From contig JAFIFW010000019.1 of the NCBI GenBank assembly GCA_020831825.1, forward strand, positions 1-64,000: a stretch of 64,000 nt of DNA, given 5' to 3'. Below the pieces are notes generated by a model, which searched no databases, was not told where the DNA came from, and saw nothing but the letters and a program-made list of their open reading frames with translations. How positions within the stretch are numbered: the first letter of the stretch is position 1; every line of letters starts with the position of its first letter. Source of the stretch: Methylophaga sp. GTDB lineage: Bacteria; Pseudomonadota; Gammaproteobacteria; Nitrosococcales; Methylophagaceae. Of the stretch, positions 52,921 through 61,893 are shown piece after piece. Both the position numbers and the translations under genes were made by a program.

Positions 52921-54331
52921 GCTGACCTCTGCAATGCAAAGTCGTGTGAGACACATCCATTTTATTGGCATTGGTGGTGTCGGAATGGGCGGTATCGCAG
53001 AAGTCTTGCTGAACCTTGGCTATCAGGTCACCGGGAGTGATATTGCCGAAAACAACCTGATCAAACATTTGCGAACATTGGGGGCGACTGTCTGGATTGG
53101 ACACTCAGCCGATTATCTGACAGGTGCAGATGTCGTGGTGGTCACCACCGCCGTGTCCGAGGATAACATCGAGCTAAATGCAGCAAGAGATCTGCGTATC
53201 CCGGTTGTTCCACGTGCTGAAATGCTGGCTGAGCTGATGCGCTTCAGTTATGGAATCGCAGTCGCAGGTACCCACGGCAAAACAACGACAACCAGTCTGA
53301 TCGCGGCTTTGCTCAGTGAAGGTGAGCTGGATCCTACTTTTGTGATCGGCGGAAGATTGAACAGTGCGGGTAGTAATGCCCGACTGGGAGCCGGACGTTA
53401 TCTGGTGGCAGAAGCCGACGAGAGTGATGCCTCATTCCTGTATCTGCAGCCGATGATCGCAGTGGTCACCAATGTAGATGATGATCACATGGCGACCTAC
53501 GATGGCGACTTTGACAAGCTCAAAGCGACTTTTATCGAGTTTCTTCACCACCTGCCGTTTTATGGCTTGGCGGTGATGTGTATTGACGACCCGGTGGTCA
53601 ATGAATTGTTGTCAGAAGTCACTCGTCCAGTGATGACCTATGGCTCAAGCGAGGATGCTGATTTCCGCCTCAGCGACTTGACTCAAAATCAAGGTCAAAG
53701 TCAGTTCATCATTCACGAAAAGCTGACTGGACTGCAATATCCGGTCACATTGAACATGCCCGGTATGCACAACGCGTTAAATGCCGCAGCGGCAATGTTG
53801 GTGGCCAGAAATCTGGGTGTTTCCATTGAGGCCTGTCAGCAGGCTCTGCTCAAGTTTGCTGGCATCGGTCGTCGCTTTAATGTGTTGGGTGATAAGCAAC
53901 TCCCCCAAGGCAGCGTGCTGCTGGTGGATGACTACGGCCATCACCCTACAGAAATCGCAGCCACACTGGCGGCTGCCCGGGCTGGCTGGTCGGAACGTCG
54001 GTTAGTGGTGGTATTTCAACCACATCGATATACCCGAACGAGAGATTTGTTTGAGGACTTTGCTCGGGTACTGTCGAATGCAGATGTCTTGGTAATGCTC
54101 GAAGTTTATTCTGCTGGAGAGCACCGTATTGCCGGCGCTGATGCTCGCAGTCTGTGTCGAGCCATTCGACTGCGCGGTCAGGTTGAGCCGGTTTTTGTAG
54201 AAACCAGAGAAGCCCTTTATGAATTGCTGCCGACTTTGCTAACAGACAATGATCTGCTGCTGACATTAGGTGCGGGCGATATCGGAGCGGTTGCCAGAGA
54301 GCTTGATGAACATCTGGGAGGCACGCAATGA
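52913..54331 (+). CDS. murC: UDP-MurNAc:L-alanine ligase
   Basis: 472 residues from the ATG at 52913 (GGAGG eight bases before). [18 protein letters not shown] is the MurC Rossmann motif, [15 protein letters not shown] the ATP loop, [10 protein letters not shown] and [11 protein letters not shown] the metal/carbamate region, and [12 protein letters not shown] a MurC signature. Adds the first L-Ala. The frame is open nine codons further upstream inside murG. Confidence 0.97.
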   Translation: MAKLTSAMQSRVRHIHFIGIGGVGMGGIAEVLLNLGYQVTGSDIAENNLIKHLRTLGATVWIGHSADYLTGADVVVVTTAVSEDNIELNAARDLRIPVVPRAEMLAELMRFSYGIAVAGTHGKTTTTSLIAALLSEGELDPTFVIGGRLNSAGSNARLGAGRYLVAEADESDASFLYLQPMIAVVTNVDDDHMATYDGDFDKLKATFIEFLHHLPFYGLAVMCIDDPVVNELLSEVTRPVMTYGSSEDADFRLSDLTQNQGQSQFIIHEKLTGLQYPVTLNMPGMHNALNAAAAMLVARNLGVSIEACQQALLKFAGIGRRFNVLGDKQLPQGSVLLVDDYGHHPTEIAATLAAARAGWSERRLVVVFQPHRYTRTRDLFEDFARVLSNADVLVMLEVYSAGEHRIAGADARSLCRAIRLRGQVEPVFVETREALYELLPTLLTDNDLLLTLGAGDIGAVARELDEHLGGTQ

Positions 54332-55221
54332 GTTGTGCATTGCATCATGACCTTCGAGGCGAATTAAAGCTCAATGAGCCATTGGCAAAACACACCTCCT
54401 GGCGAGTAGGCGGTATTGCCCAGCGTTTTTATCAACCTGCAGATGCTGAAGACCTGGCTATGTTTTTATCGCAGCTGCCTGAAAATGAAGCACTGATGTG
54501 GTTAGGACTGGGCAGTAATCTGCTGGTCAGGGATGGCGGTTTTGCTGGAACAGTAATTGCCAGCGCTGGCACTTTGCAAGCAATTGATGTAGAGGGTAAC
54601 GAGGTCAAAGCTGAAGTGGGCGTTTACTGCAGCAAGCTGGCTAAGCAGGCCGCTAAGAAGGGTTTGGCAGGTGCCGCTTTTCTGGCTGGTATTCCAGGAA
54701 CCTTGGGTGGAGCACTGGCCATGAATGCCGGAGCGCATGGATCTGAGACCTGGGATTTTGTTCAGGAACTCACCACCGTGGATCGCGCAGGCGTCTTAAG
54801 AAGGCGACCGAAAACAGATTTCAAGGTCAGCTATCGCCATGTACAAGTGCCCGAAGGCGAGTGGTTTGTCGCTGCAAAACTGCTTTTCACGCAAGGTGAC
54901 AGCCAGCAAGAGCAAGCGTTGATTCGGGATTTGCTGAAGAAGCGCAATGCCACTCAGCCGACCAGTCAGCCGTGTGCAGGCTCTGTGTTTCGTAATCCAC
55001 CGGGTGATTATGCCGGACGTTTGATCGAGCTCAGTGGACTTAAGGGTTTCAGAGTCGGTGGCGCCAGTGTTTCAGAAAAGCACGCGAATTTTATTGTGAG
55101 TGATGCGAGTGCCAGCGCCGAAGATATTGAAACCCTGATTCATTTGGTACAGCAAAAAGTGCAAATGCAGCACGGAATAAAACTGGTGCCTGAGGTGCAT
55201 ATCGTGGGAGAGCGCACATGA
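54328..55221 (+). CDS. murB: UDP-N-acetylenolpyruvoylglucosamine reductase
   Basis: 297 residues. FAD-binding PCMH-type enzyme, type II length: N-terminal [20 protein letters not shown] [36 protein letters not shown], and [19 protein letters not shown] with catalytic Ser in GSVFRNP. It reduces the enolpyruvyl group to lactyl. ATGA overlaps with murC and ddl. Confidence 0.97.
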   Translation: MSCALHHDLRGELKLNEPLAKHTSWRVGGIAQRFYQPADAEDLAMFLSQLPENEALMWLGLGSNLLVRDGGFAGTVIASAGTLQAIDVEGNEVKAEVGVYCSKLAKQAAKKGLAGAAFLAGIPGTLGGALAMNAGAHGSETWDFVQELTTVDRAGVLRRRPKTDFKVSYRHVQVPEGEWFVAAKLLFTQGDSQQEQALIRDLLKKRNATQPTSQPCAGSVFRNPPGDYAGRLIELSGLKGFRVGGASVSEKHANFIVSDASASAEDIETLIHLVQQKVQMQHGIKLVPEVHIVGERT

Positions 55222-56150
55222 TGCAGCGGGATGTTGCATGTTTTGGCCGAGTCGCCGTATTGATGGGGGGACGCTCTGCAGAGCGTGAAATATCTCTGCG
55301 CAGCGGAAAAGCCGTATTACATGCGCTCAGAGAGCAAGCCGTCGATGCTCATGGTGTTGATGTTGGCTCTGATATTGCCCAGCAATTGCTGACAGGCCAT
55401 TTTGATCGGGCATTTATTGTTTTGCATGGTCGTGGTGGTGAGGACGGAGAGATTCAGGGATTGCTGCGAAGCCTTGGTATTCCCTTTACCGGCAGTGATA
55501 TCAGCGCCGCAGTGCTCTCGATGAACAAGCGACTCAGCAAGTATGTCTGGTTGCAACAAGGCATGCCTACACCGAATTTTGAACGAATCGTTGCAGACAC
55601 AGACCCTGAACAACTCATTGAAAAGCTTGGTCTGCCGCTGGTAATAAAACCAGTTAATGAGGGTTCCAGTATTGGCATGAGCAAGGTCAACAATCGTGCT
55701 GATTTGCATGAAGCTATTGCAGAGGCTGCTCGTTTTGATGCTGATCTCATCGCCGAGCAATGGGTGGATGGTGCCGAGTACACCGTTTCCATACTCGCAA
55801 ATGAAGCTTTACCGGTGATCCGGCTGCAAACACCACGAGAGTTTTATGATTTTGAGGCCAAATATCAGGCCAATAGCACAGAATACCTTTGTCCCTGTGG
55901 TCTTGATGCACAGGCGGAAGCCGAGTGTAAGCGCCTTGCACTGAACGCGTTCTCTGCCTTGGGTATGGAAGGTTGGGGGCGTGTGGACGTGATGAGACAC
56001 CATAACGGGCAGTTTTATTTGCTTGAGGCAAACAGCGTTCCCGGCATGACAGATCACAGTTTGGTGCCAATGGCGGCGAAAGCTGCAGGGCTCGATTTTG
56101 GCACCTTGTGTCTGAGCATCCTGCAAACGACCTTAGAGGAGGATGGCTGA
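55218..56150 (+). CDS. ddl: D-alanine:D-alanine ligase
   Basis: 310 residues. ATP-grasp: GRVAVLMGGRSAEREISLRS, HGRGGEDGEIQGLL, VIKPVNEGSSIGMSKV, EYTVSIL, and FYLLEANSVPGMTDHSLVPM are all Ddl motifs. It joins two D-Ala for MurF; D-Ala comes from Alr at 34185. ATGA overlap with murB, TGATG-type overlap with ftsQ. Confidence 0.97.
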   Translation: MMQRDVACFGRVAVLMGGRSAEREISLRSGKAVLHALREQAVDAHGVDVGSDIAQQLLTGHFDRAFIVLHGRGGEDGEIQGLLRSLGIPFTGSDISAAVLSMNKRLSKYVWLQQGMPTPNFERIVADTDPEQLIEKLGLPLVIKPVNEGSSIGMSKVNNRADLHEAIAEAARFDADLIAEQWVDGAEYTVSILANEALPVIRLQTPREFYDFEAKYQANSTEYLCPCGLDAQAEAECKRLALNAFSALGMEGWGRVDVMRHHNGQFYLLEANSVPGMTDHSLVPMAAKAAGLDFGTLCLSILQTTLEEDG

Positions 56151-56920
56151 TGGCAACACGTCGTCCATTGGGTGCCAGCAGAAATCAGCCTCGCGAAAAG
56201 GTACGTGACCTGCATTACTTGCGTGATGCTGCCGCCGTATTTGTGTTACTGGCGTTTATTGCCTTGATTGTCTATCTGCAACGCGAAGAAACATTGCCAA
56301 TTCTGCATGTCACGGTGGAAGGTGAAATGCGTCAAACCGACCGTGAAGATTTGGTTCAAGCCGTCATGCCTTTTGTTTCTGGCAGTTTTTTGAACGTGAA
56401 TGTCGCTGGAATTCGAGCAGCTGGAGAGGCATTGCCATGGATATATCAGGTAAGGGTGCGTCGTGTCTGGCCAGATACCCTGCACCTTATTGTTGAAGAA
56501 CAAAGGGCGATCGCACTCTGGAATGACAATGGTCTGGTCAATATTCGCGGCGAGGTGTTTTTTCCAAATCCGGATACCTTTCCGCAAGGACTGGTGCAGC
56601 TGTATGGTCCAGAGGGCACTAACGTCATGGTGGTGAGACGCCTGGTGGAGATTCAACAACAGGTTTCAATGCTGGGACTGCGGATCAGTGCCTTGAGTGT
56701 TGATGCGAGACGCTCTTGGGAAGTCACTTTTACAGATGATATGAGGTTGTTGTTGGGGCGAGCTGATGGACATGCCAGATTGGAACGCTTTGTCAGAGTA
56801 TTTACCAACGAACTTGGACGCTATCAAGCTGAAATTGAAGTGGTGGATATGCGCTATACCAACGGTCTGGCAGTGGTCTGGCGTAGCGGTCAACAACCTG
56901 ATTTTAACGGGACAGTATGA
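56150..56920 (+). CDS. ftsQ: Cell division protein FtsQ
   Basis: 256 residues. Cytoplasmic N-terminus rich in Arg, one membrane helix (about 27-43, AAVFVLLAFIALIVYL), a POTRA domain beginning LPILHVTVEGEMRQTDREDL and the FtsQ/DivIB beta domain with RRVWPDTLHLIVEEQRAIAL W. It recruits FtsL-FtsB and FtsW at the septum. The ATG at 56150 shares one base with the ddl stop. Confidence 0.95.
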   Translation: MATRRPLGASRNQPREKVRDLHYLRDAAAVFVLLAFIALIVYLQREETLPILHVTVEGEMRQTDREDLVQAVMPFVSGSFLNVNVAGIRAAGEALPWIYQVRVRRVWPDTLHLIVEEQRAIALWNDNGLVNIRGEVFFPNPDTFPQGLVQLYGPEGTNVMVVRRLVEIQQQVSMLGLRISALSVDARRSWEVTFTDDMRLLLGRADGHARLERFVRVFTNELGRYQAEIEVVDMRYTNGLAVVWRSGQQPDFNGTV

Positions 56921-58170
56921 TGTCAAAACGTAATGAAAGAGAATTGATCGTAGGCCTGGATGTTGGCACATCCAAGGTGGTAGCTATTGTGGCAGCACCT
57001 GTGGTTGATGCTGGGCCCACTGAAGCGGCACTGGAAATTATCGGTATCGGTTCGCATCCCGCCAGAGGGATGAAAAAAGGGGTGGTGGTCAATATCGAGT
57101 CTACCGTGCAGTCGATTCAGCGAGCGGTCGAAGAAGCTGAGCTGATGGCTGGCTGCCAAATATATTCAGTATTTGCCGGAATTGCCGGCAGCCACATCAG
57201 AAGCTTGAACTCTCATGGTACGGTAGCCATTCGTGACAAAGAAGTCACACAAGGCGACGTGGACAGAGTTTTGGATGCTGCCAGAGCCGTTCATTTTCCT
57301 GGCGATCAGCAGTTACTGCATGTTTTGCCGCAGGAATACATCATCGACAATCAAGAAGGTATTCGTGAGCCGATTGGCATGTCAGGTGTTCGGCTTGAAG
57401 CCAAAGTACATCTGATTACCGGAGCCGTGAGTGCAGCTCAGAATATCGTCAAATGTATTGAGCGTTGTGGCCTGGCTGTTGATGGCATCATCCTGGAGCA
57501 AATGGCGTCCAGTTATTCGGTGCTTGAGCAAGATGAGAAAGAACTGGGTGTCTGCCTGGTCGACATCGGCGGCGGTACAACGGATATTGCAGTGTTCGTG
57601 GATGGTGCTATTCGGCATACGGCTGTCATTCCGATTGCCGGCGATCAGGTGACTAACGATATTGCAGTCGCGCTGCGAACACCCACTCAACATGCAGAAG
57701 AAATCAAGATCAAATACGCATGTGCTCTGACGCAACTGGCACGTGAGGACGAAACAATCGAGGTCCCGAGTGTCGGGGAAAGAGCGCCACGTCAACTAGC
57801 CAGACAAACGCTGGCCGAAGTCGTGGAACCACGTTATGAGGAGCTGCTGATGCTGGTGCAGGCGGAATTGCGGCGTAGTGGTTATGAAGAAATGTTGGCA
57901 GCCGGTGTTGTGCTAACTGGCGGCAGCGCAAAGATGGAAGGCGTAATCGAGTTGGCGGAAGAGGTGTTTCACCTGCCGGTTCGTCTTGGGGTACCACAGC
58001 ATGTCGGTGGACTGGTGGATGTAGTGAGAAATCCGATTCATGCAACAGGGGTAGGTTTACTGTTGTTTGGGAACGAGCAGCATTTTTCCGGGCATCAGGA
58101 AGCCCGGGTGAATGATGGATTTAAGGGAATGCTTGCCAGAATGAAAAGTTGGTTCCAGGGCAATTTCTAG
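56917..58170 (+). CDS. ftsA: Cell division protein FtsA
   Basis: 417 residues. Actin-like fold: phosphate-1 [17 protein letters not shown], 1C domain with [17 protein letters not shown], phosphate-2 [15 protein letters not shown], adenosine motif [14 protein letters not shown]. The C-terminus ends in an amphipathic membrane-targeting helix ([10 protein letters not shown]). It anchors FtsZ polymers to the membrane. ATGA overlap with ftsQ. Confidence 0.97.
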   Translation: MMSKRNERELIVGLDVGTSKVVAIVAAPVVDAGPTEAALEIIGIGSHPARGMKKGVVVNIESTVQSIQRAVEEAELMAGCQIYSVFAGIAGSHIRSLNSHGTVAIRDKEVTQGDVDRVLDAARAVHFPGDQQLLHVLPQEYIIDNQEGIREPIGMSGVRLEAKVHLITGAVSAAQNIVKCIERCGLAVDGIILEQMASSYSVLEQDEKELGVCLVDIGGGTTDIAVFVDGAIRHTAVIPIAGDQVTNDIAVALRTPTQHAEEIKIKYACALTQLAREDETIEVPSVGERAPRQLARQTLAEVVEPRYEELLMLVQAELRRSGYEEMLAAGVVLTGGSAKMEGVIELAEEVFHLPVRLGVPQHVGGLVDVVRNPIHATGVGLLLFGNEQHFSGHQEARVNDGFKGMLARMKSWFQGNF

Positions 58171-58202
58171 CAAGCTTTTTTGAAAAAAATGGGGGAAATA
58201 TC

Positions 58203-59360
58203 ATGACTTTTGAATTAATTGATACATACACAGCAAATGCCGTGATCAAGGTGATTGGCGTGGGCGGTGGTGGCGGTAATGCGCTTGAACACATGGTTGC
58301 AAATCAGATTGAAGGAGTAGATTTTATCTGCGCCAATACCGATGCACAGGCTTTGCGCAAGAGTTCGGCAAACACACATCTACAATTGGGAACAGATATC
58401 ACCAAAGGACTCGGTGCAGGTGCAAATCCTGATGTTGGTCGTCAAGCGGCATTGGAAGACCGTGAAAGAATCATGGAAGTCATTAGCGGTGCCGATATGG
58501 TATTCATTACAGCCGGAATGGGGGGTGGTACAGGCACTGGTGCAGCGCCTGTAGTGGCTCAGGTCGCCAAGGAAATGGGCATTCTTACTGTGGCCGTTGT
58601 CACCAAGCCGTTTCCGTTTGAAGGTGGTAAACGGATGAAAATTGCTGGCACTGGCATTGAGGAACTAGCTCAGCATGTTGATTCACTGATTACGATTCCC
58701 AATGAAAAACTTTTGAAAGTGCTCGGTAAGGAAATGAGTTTGCTGAATGCATTCAAATCAGCCAACGATGTATTGCTGGGTGCGGTTCAGGGCATTGCCG
58801 AACTAATCACTCGTGAGGGCATGATCAATGTTGACTTTGCCGATGTCCGCACAGTTATGTCAGAAATGGGCATGGCCATGATGGGAACAGGTCGCGCTTC
58901 TGGTGAACAACGCGCAGTTGAAGCTGCTCGACTGGCGGTGTCCAGCCCACTGTTGGAAGACGTTGATCTAGCGGGTGCCAGGGGTGTTCTGGTGAATATT
59001 ACTGCAGGCCTCGATATGAGCATCGGTGAGTTTGAGGAAGTGGGCAATACCATTAAGGAATTTGCATCAGAAGACGCTACAGTTGTTGTAGGTACAGTGA
59101 TTGACCCTGAAATGACGGATGAACTGCGTGTTACTGTGGTAGCAACTGGCTTGGGCGCTAATAAGGTAATAGCGGCGAAACCAGTGACCGTTTCCAGCTC
59201 TCCGCAAATTGAAATTGTGAAAAAGCCGGTAGAAATCGACTATGATGAACCAACCGTCATTCGCAAGGAAAAAGTCAGCCAGCAGAAACAAGTGGCTAAC
59301 GGTGATGTTAATATGGATTATCTGGACATACCTGCTTTTCTCAGACGTCAGGCGGATTAA
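58203..59360 (+). CDS. ftsZ: Cell division protein FtsZ
   Basis: 385 residues. Tubulin-like GTPase: [28 protein letters not shown], the tubulin signature [10 protein letters not shown] (107-116) and [12 protein letters not shown] linker precedes the C-terminal tail [13 protein letters not shown] that binds FtsA and ZipA. Polymerises at mid-cell. The ATG at 58203 is preferred over an in-frame upstream start overlapping ftsA because it gives the family N-terminus after GGGGAAATATC. Confidence 0.98.
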   Translation: MTFELIDTYTANAVIKVIGVGGGGGNALEHMVANQIEGVDFICANTDAQALRKSSANTHLQLGTDITKGLGAGANPDVGRQAALEDRERIMEVISGADMVFITAGMGGGTGTGAAPVVAQVAKEMGILTVAVVTKPFPFEGGKRMKIAGTGIEELAQHVDSLITIPNEKLLKVLGKEMSLLNAFKSANDVLLGAVQGIAELITREGMINVDFADVRTVMSEMGMAMMGTGRASGEQRAVEAARLAVSSPLLEDVDLAGARGVLVNITAGLDMSIGEFEEVGNTIKEFASEDATVVVGTVIDPEMTDELRVTVVATGLGANKVIAAKPVTVSSSPQIEIVKKPVEIDYDEPTVIRKEKVSQQKQVANGDVNMDYLDIPAFLRRQAD

Positions 59361-59443
59361 AAATTAGTAGAAGCAAGGCTGGTTGGGCAATATAAGTACA
59401 TGGTACTATTATTCGATCTGTAACATAGAAGGGGGATAACACC

Positions 59444-60361
59444 GTGATCAAGCAGCGAACATTAAAAAACATGATTCGTGCGACCGGTGTCGGTTTGCAT
59501 AGTGGCGAAATGGTCTATTTGACCTTGCGTCCGGCCGCCCCGAATACGGGAATTATCTTCCGCAGGGTTGACCTGGACCCAGTGGTAGAGATTGAGGCCA
59601 AGGCAGAAAATGTCGGTGAAACTGCGCTGTCGACAACACTGATCCAGAATGGACAGAAAGTATCGACAGTCGAGCACTTGCTGTCTGCCTTTGCCGGTCT
59701 CGGGATTGATAATGCCTATATAGAACTCAACGCGCCTGAAGTGCCTATCATGGATGGCAGTGCCGGACCGTTTGTATTCCTGGTGCAATCGGCGGGTATT
59801 GAAGAGCAGGCAGCAGCCAAAAAGTTCATTCGTATTAAAAAGCCCGTCATGCTTGAGGATGGCGATAAATGGGCTCGATTTGAGCCGTTTGAGGGTTTCA
59901 AAGTCTCGTTCACTATTGACTTCGAACATCCGGCTTTTACTGGCAGACCGCAACAGGTTGAAGTTGATTTTTCCTCTACCTCATTTGTTCGAGAAGTCAG
60001 TCGTGCGCGGACCTTTGGCTTTATGAAAGATATCGAGAAATTGCGCGAGATGAATCTGGCGCTGGGCGGTAGCATGGACAATGCTATCGTTGTCGATGAC
60101 TTCCGAGTACTTAACGAAGATGGCCTTCGCTATGAAGACGAGTTTGTACGTCACAAAGTGCTGGATGCGATTGGTGATCTCTACCTGTTAGGACACAGCC
60201 TGATTGGCGCTTTCAGCGGTCATAAGTCTGGTCACGAAGTGAATAACAAGCTATTGCGTAAGTTACTGGCACAAGAGGATGCCTGGGAATTGGTAAGCTT
60301 TGAGGAAGATAAGGATGCCCCCATCCTTTTCAGTCGTCCTGCGGCCTCTCTCAGCAATTAA
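59444..60361 (+). CDS. lpxC: UDP-3-O-acyl-N-acetylglucosamine deacetylase
   Basis: 305 residues, GTG start behind GAAGGGGGATAAC. Zn ligands H78 (VEHLLSAF), H237 and D241 ([10 protein letters not shown]), catalytic H264 in GHKSGHEVN, plus the conserved [10 protein letters not shown]. The committed step of lipid A synthesis, which confirms a Gram-negative cell with LPS. 83 bases after ftsZ; a palindrome GTACATGGTAC (around 59396) and A/T-rich sequence in that gap may hold its own promoter. Confidence 0.97.
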   Translation: MIKQRTLKNMIRATGVGLHSGEMVYLTLRPAAPNTGIIFRRVDLDPVVEIEAKAENVGETALSTTLIQNGQKVSTVEHLLSAFAGLGIDNAYIELNAPEVPIMDGSAGPFVFLVQSAGIEEQAAAKKFIRIKKPVMLEDGDKWARFEPFEGFKVSFTIDFEHPAFTGRPQQVEVDFSSTSFVREVSRARTFGFMKDIEKLREMNLALGGSMDNAIVVDDFRVLNEDGLRYEDEFVRHKVLDAIGDLYLLGHSLIGAFSGHKSGHEVNNKLLRKLLAQEDAWELVSFEEDKDAPILFSRPAASLSN

Positions 60362-60370
60362 TCACTGATG

Positions 60371-60808
60371 TTAACGACAGCGTTTGGCCAACTGGTTAAG
60401 CGCTGTTTTTAATGCACCATCCTCAATTCCGGCCGCGGTTTGTTCAATACTTCTGGCGCTGTTCTCTGATAATTGCAGTTGGCAGTGGCGCGTGATATGA
60501 CAGGTTTTAATGAACGGCCTGACTTTTAGTTCAAGTTGCTGTACAGTCAAGCCTGTCTGTTCGCTGAGTGCTTTGCAGATCTGTGCTGACTGGAAACGCA
60601 ACATACTGGCATAGCTTGATTGGTCACAAAGAATGACGACCGTAGTGTCAGTCAGATTAGCCAGTTGGCAGTGTTCGCTGAACCTTGCGGGTAGGATATT
60701 TTGCAAAATATGATTCAGCTGGCTCAACTGTCGGCTACGCTGACTCAGTGCTGCCAAGCGATTGTTGTTATCAAAGATTCGGCTGAGAGGTACAGGTGAT
60801 TTGCTCAT
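60371..60808 (-). CDS. DUF721 family (DciA-like) protein
   Basis: 145 residues. The C-terminal ~60 residues fit the DUF721/DciA family pattern: LNHILQNILPARFSEHCQLA near residue 30, then VVILCDQSSYASMLRFQSAQ. DciA loads DnaB helicase in bacteria lacking DnaC, and the DciA gene is often found between lpxC and secA as here. No dnaC is seen near dnaB in this window. Function by family and position only. Convergent with lpxC. Confidence 0.8.
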   Translation of the reverse strand: MSKSPVPLSRIFDNNNRLAALSQRSRQLSQLNHILQNILPARFSEHCQLANLTDTTVVILCDQSSYASMLRFQSAQICKALSEQTGLTVQQLELKVRPFIKTCHITRHCQLQLSENSARSIEQTAAGIEDGALKTALNQLAKRCR

Positions 60809-60836
60809 GGCTCATTAATAACAGGTTTGAGATACA

Positions 60837-61748
60837 GTGCAAGTAATAATCATATCTGCAAACAAAACCGGGCACAGGCATTGGCATCTAACGCCACTCC
60901 GCCTAACGCTGATAGCGCTGACAATACTGACATTGCTGGGCCTAAGCGCGATTTCCCTGCATCATTGGTCTCAACAGCGTTCGCTGCCAGCTTCAACACC
61001 AGATTATCTGCCCACCTTCACACAGACACCTCGCCTATTCCAGCCTGCGCCAAGTTTATCTGAGCAAGACAGCATTCACGGCTTTTACGCAAAGCAACTG
61101 GGGGGGCTGCAGGCTGAAGCAATACGACTAAAGGTTTTGAGCGAGCGTTTGGCTGAAGTCGCAGGCTTGGACATCAGCGAGTTTATGTTAGATGAGCCAG
61201 CAGGGGTTGGCGGCATCGAATTCTCTGGTGACTGGCTTAGTAGTCATGAATTTGAAGAAGGGCTGGGTTGGTTGTCAGCTGCTTTCTCAGCGCAAGGGAC
61301 TCGTTTAAGTAGTCTGCAGGATTTCCTGATTACCAACGATAACATCACCTCCGCGATCCCTTTTGGTAAACCGGTCCCAGAAAATAAAACCTGGCTTTCT
61401 TCTTTTTATGGTCAGCGTGTTGATCCTTTCAGTGGTCGCAAGGCTTACCATCGTGGGCTTGATTTCGCTGGAAGGGAAGGTACTACGATACATGCTGTTG
61501 CCGATGGCATTGTCAGCTGGTCTGGCATGCGCGGGGCTTATGGTGGCCTGATTGAAATCGACCATGGCAACGGATATGTCACCCGATACGCCCACAACAA
61601 GACTCTTAAAGTAGAGCCAGGTCAGCGCGTCAGCAGGGGACAGGTCATTGCACTGATGGGCTCGACCGGCCGTTCCACTGCACCGCATGTGCACTATGAA
61701 GTGATCAGGGATGGGAAGCCAGTCAATCCATACAACTATCTGAACTGA
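60837..61748 (+). CDS. M23 family metallopeptidase, membrane anchored
   Basis: 303 residues, GTG start. One membrane helix (about 21-40, LRLTLIALTILTLLGLSAIS), a helical linker (80-170) and a LytM/M23 domain at the C-terminus: H205 and D209 in YHRGLDFAG and H284/H286 in APHVHYE are the Zn ligands and are intact, so it should cut peptidoglycan peptide bridges. It lies between lpxC and secA, a place where such genes are frequent in gammaproteobacteria. 28 bases from the DUF721 gene, divergently. Confidence 0.92.
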   Translation: MQVIIISANKTGHRHWHLTPLRLTLIALTILTLLGLSAISLHHWSQQRSLPASTPDYLPTFTQTPRLFQPAPSLSEQDSIHGFYAKQLGGLQAEAIRLKVLSERLAEVAGLDISEFMLDEPAGVGGIEFSGDWLSSHEFEEGLGWLSAAFSAQGTRLSSLQDFLITNDNITSAIPFGKPVPENKTWLSSFYGQRVDPFSGRKAYHRGLDFAGREGTTIHAVADGIVSWSGMRGAYGGLIEIDHGNGYVTRYAHNKTLKVEPGQRVSRGQVIALMGSTGRSTAPHVHYEVIRDGKPVNPYNYLN

Positions 61749-61807
61749 TTCTGCCAGGCATACCCTTGTAATTCGGGTGATGCATCGCCACATTCAGACA
61801 CTGGTCG

Positions 61808-61837
61808 TTCGATATATCCAGACGTAAGCGCTATAAT
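61808..61837 (+). promoter_or_regulatory. Candidate promoter of secA
   Basis: TTCGAT, 18-base spacer and a perfect TATAAT (61832-61837), 56 bases before the secA ATG, in the 145-base gap after the M23 gene. No secM-like arrest-peptide gene is present in the gap. Confidence 0.55.
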
Positions 61838-61893
61838 CAGCCGATTTGAGACAAATTGGTCGGGTTTCGCCGTACTTAACAACAGGTAAACAC

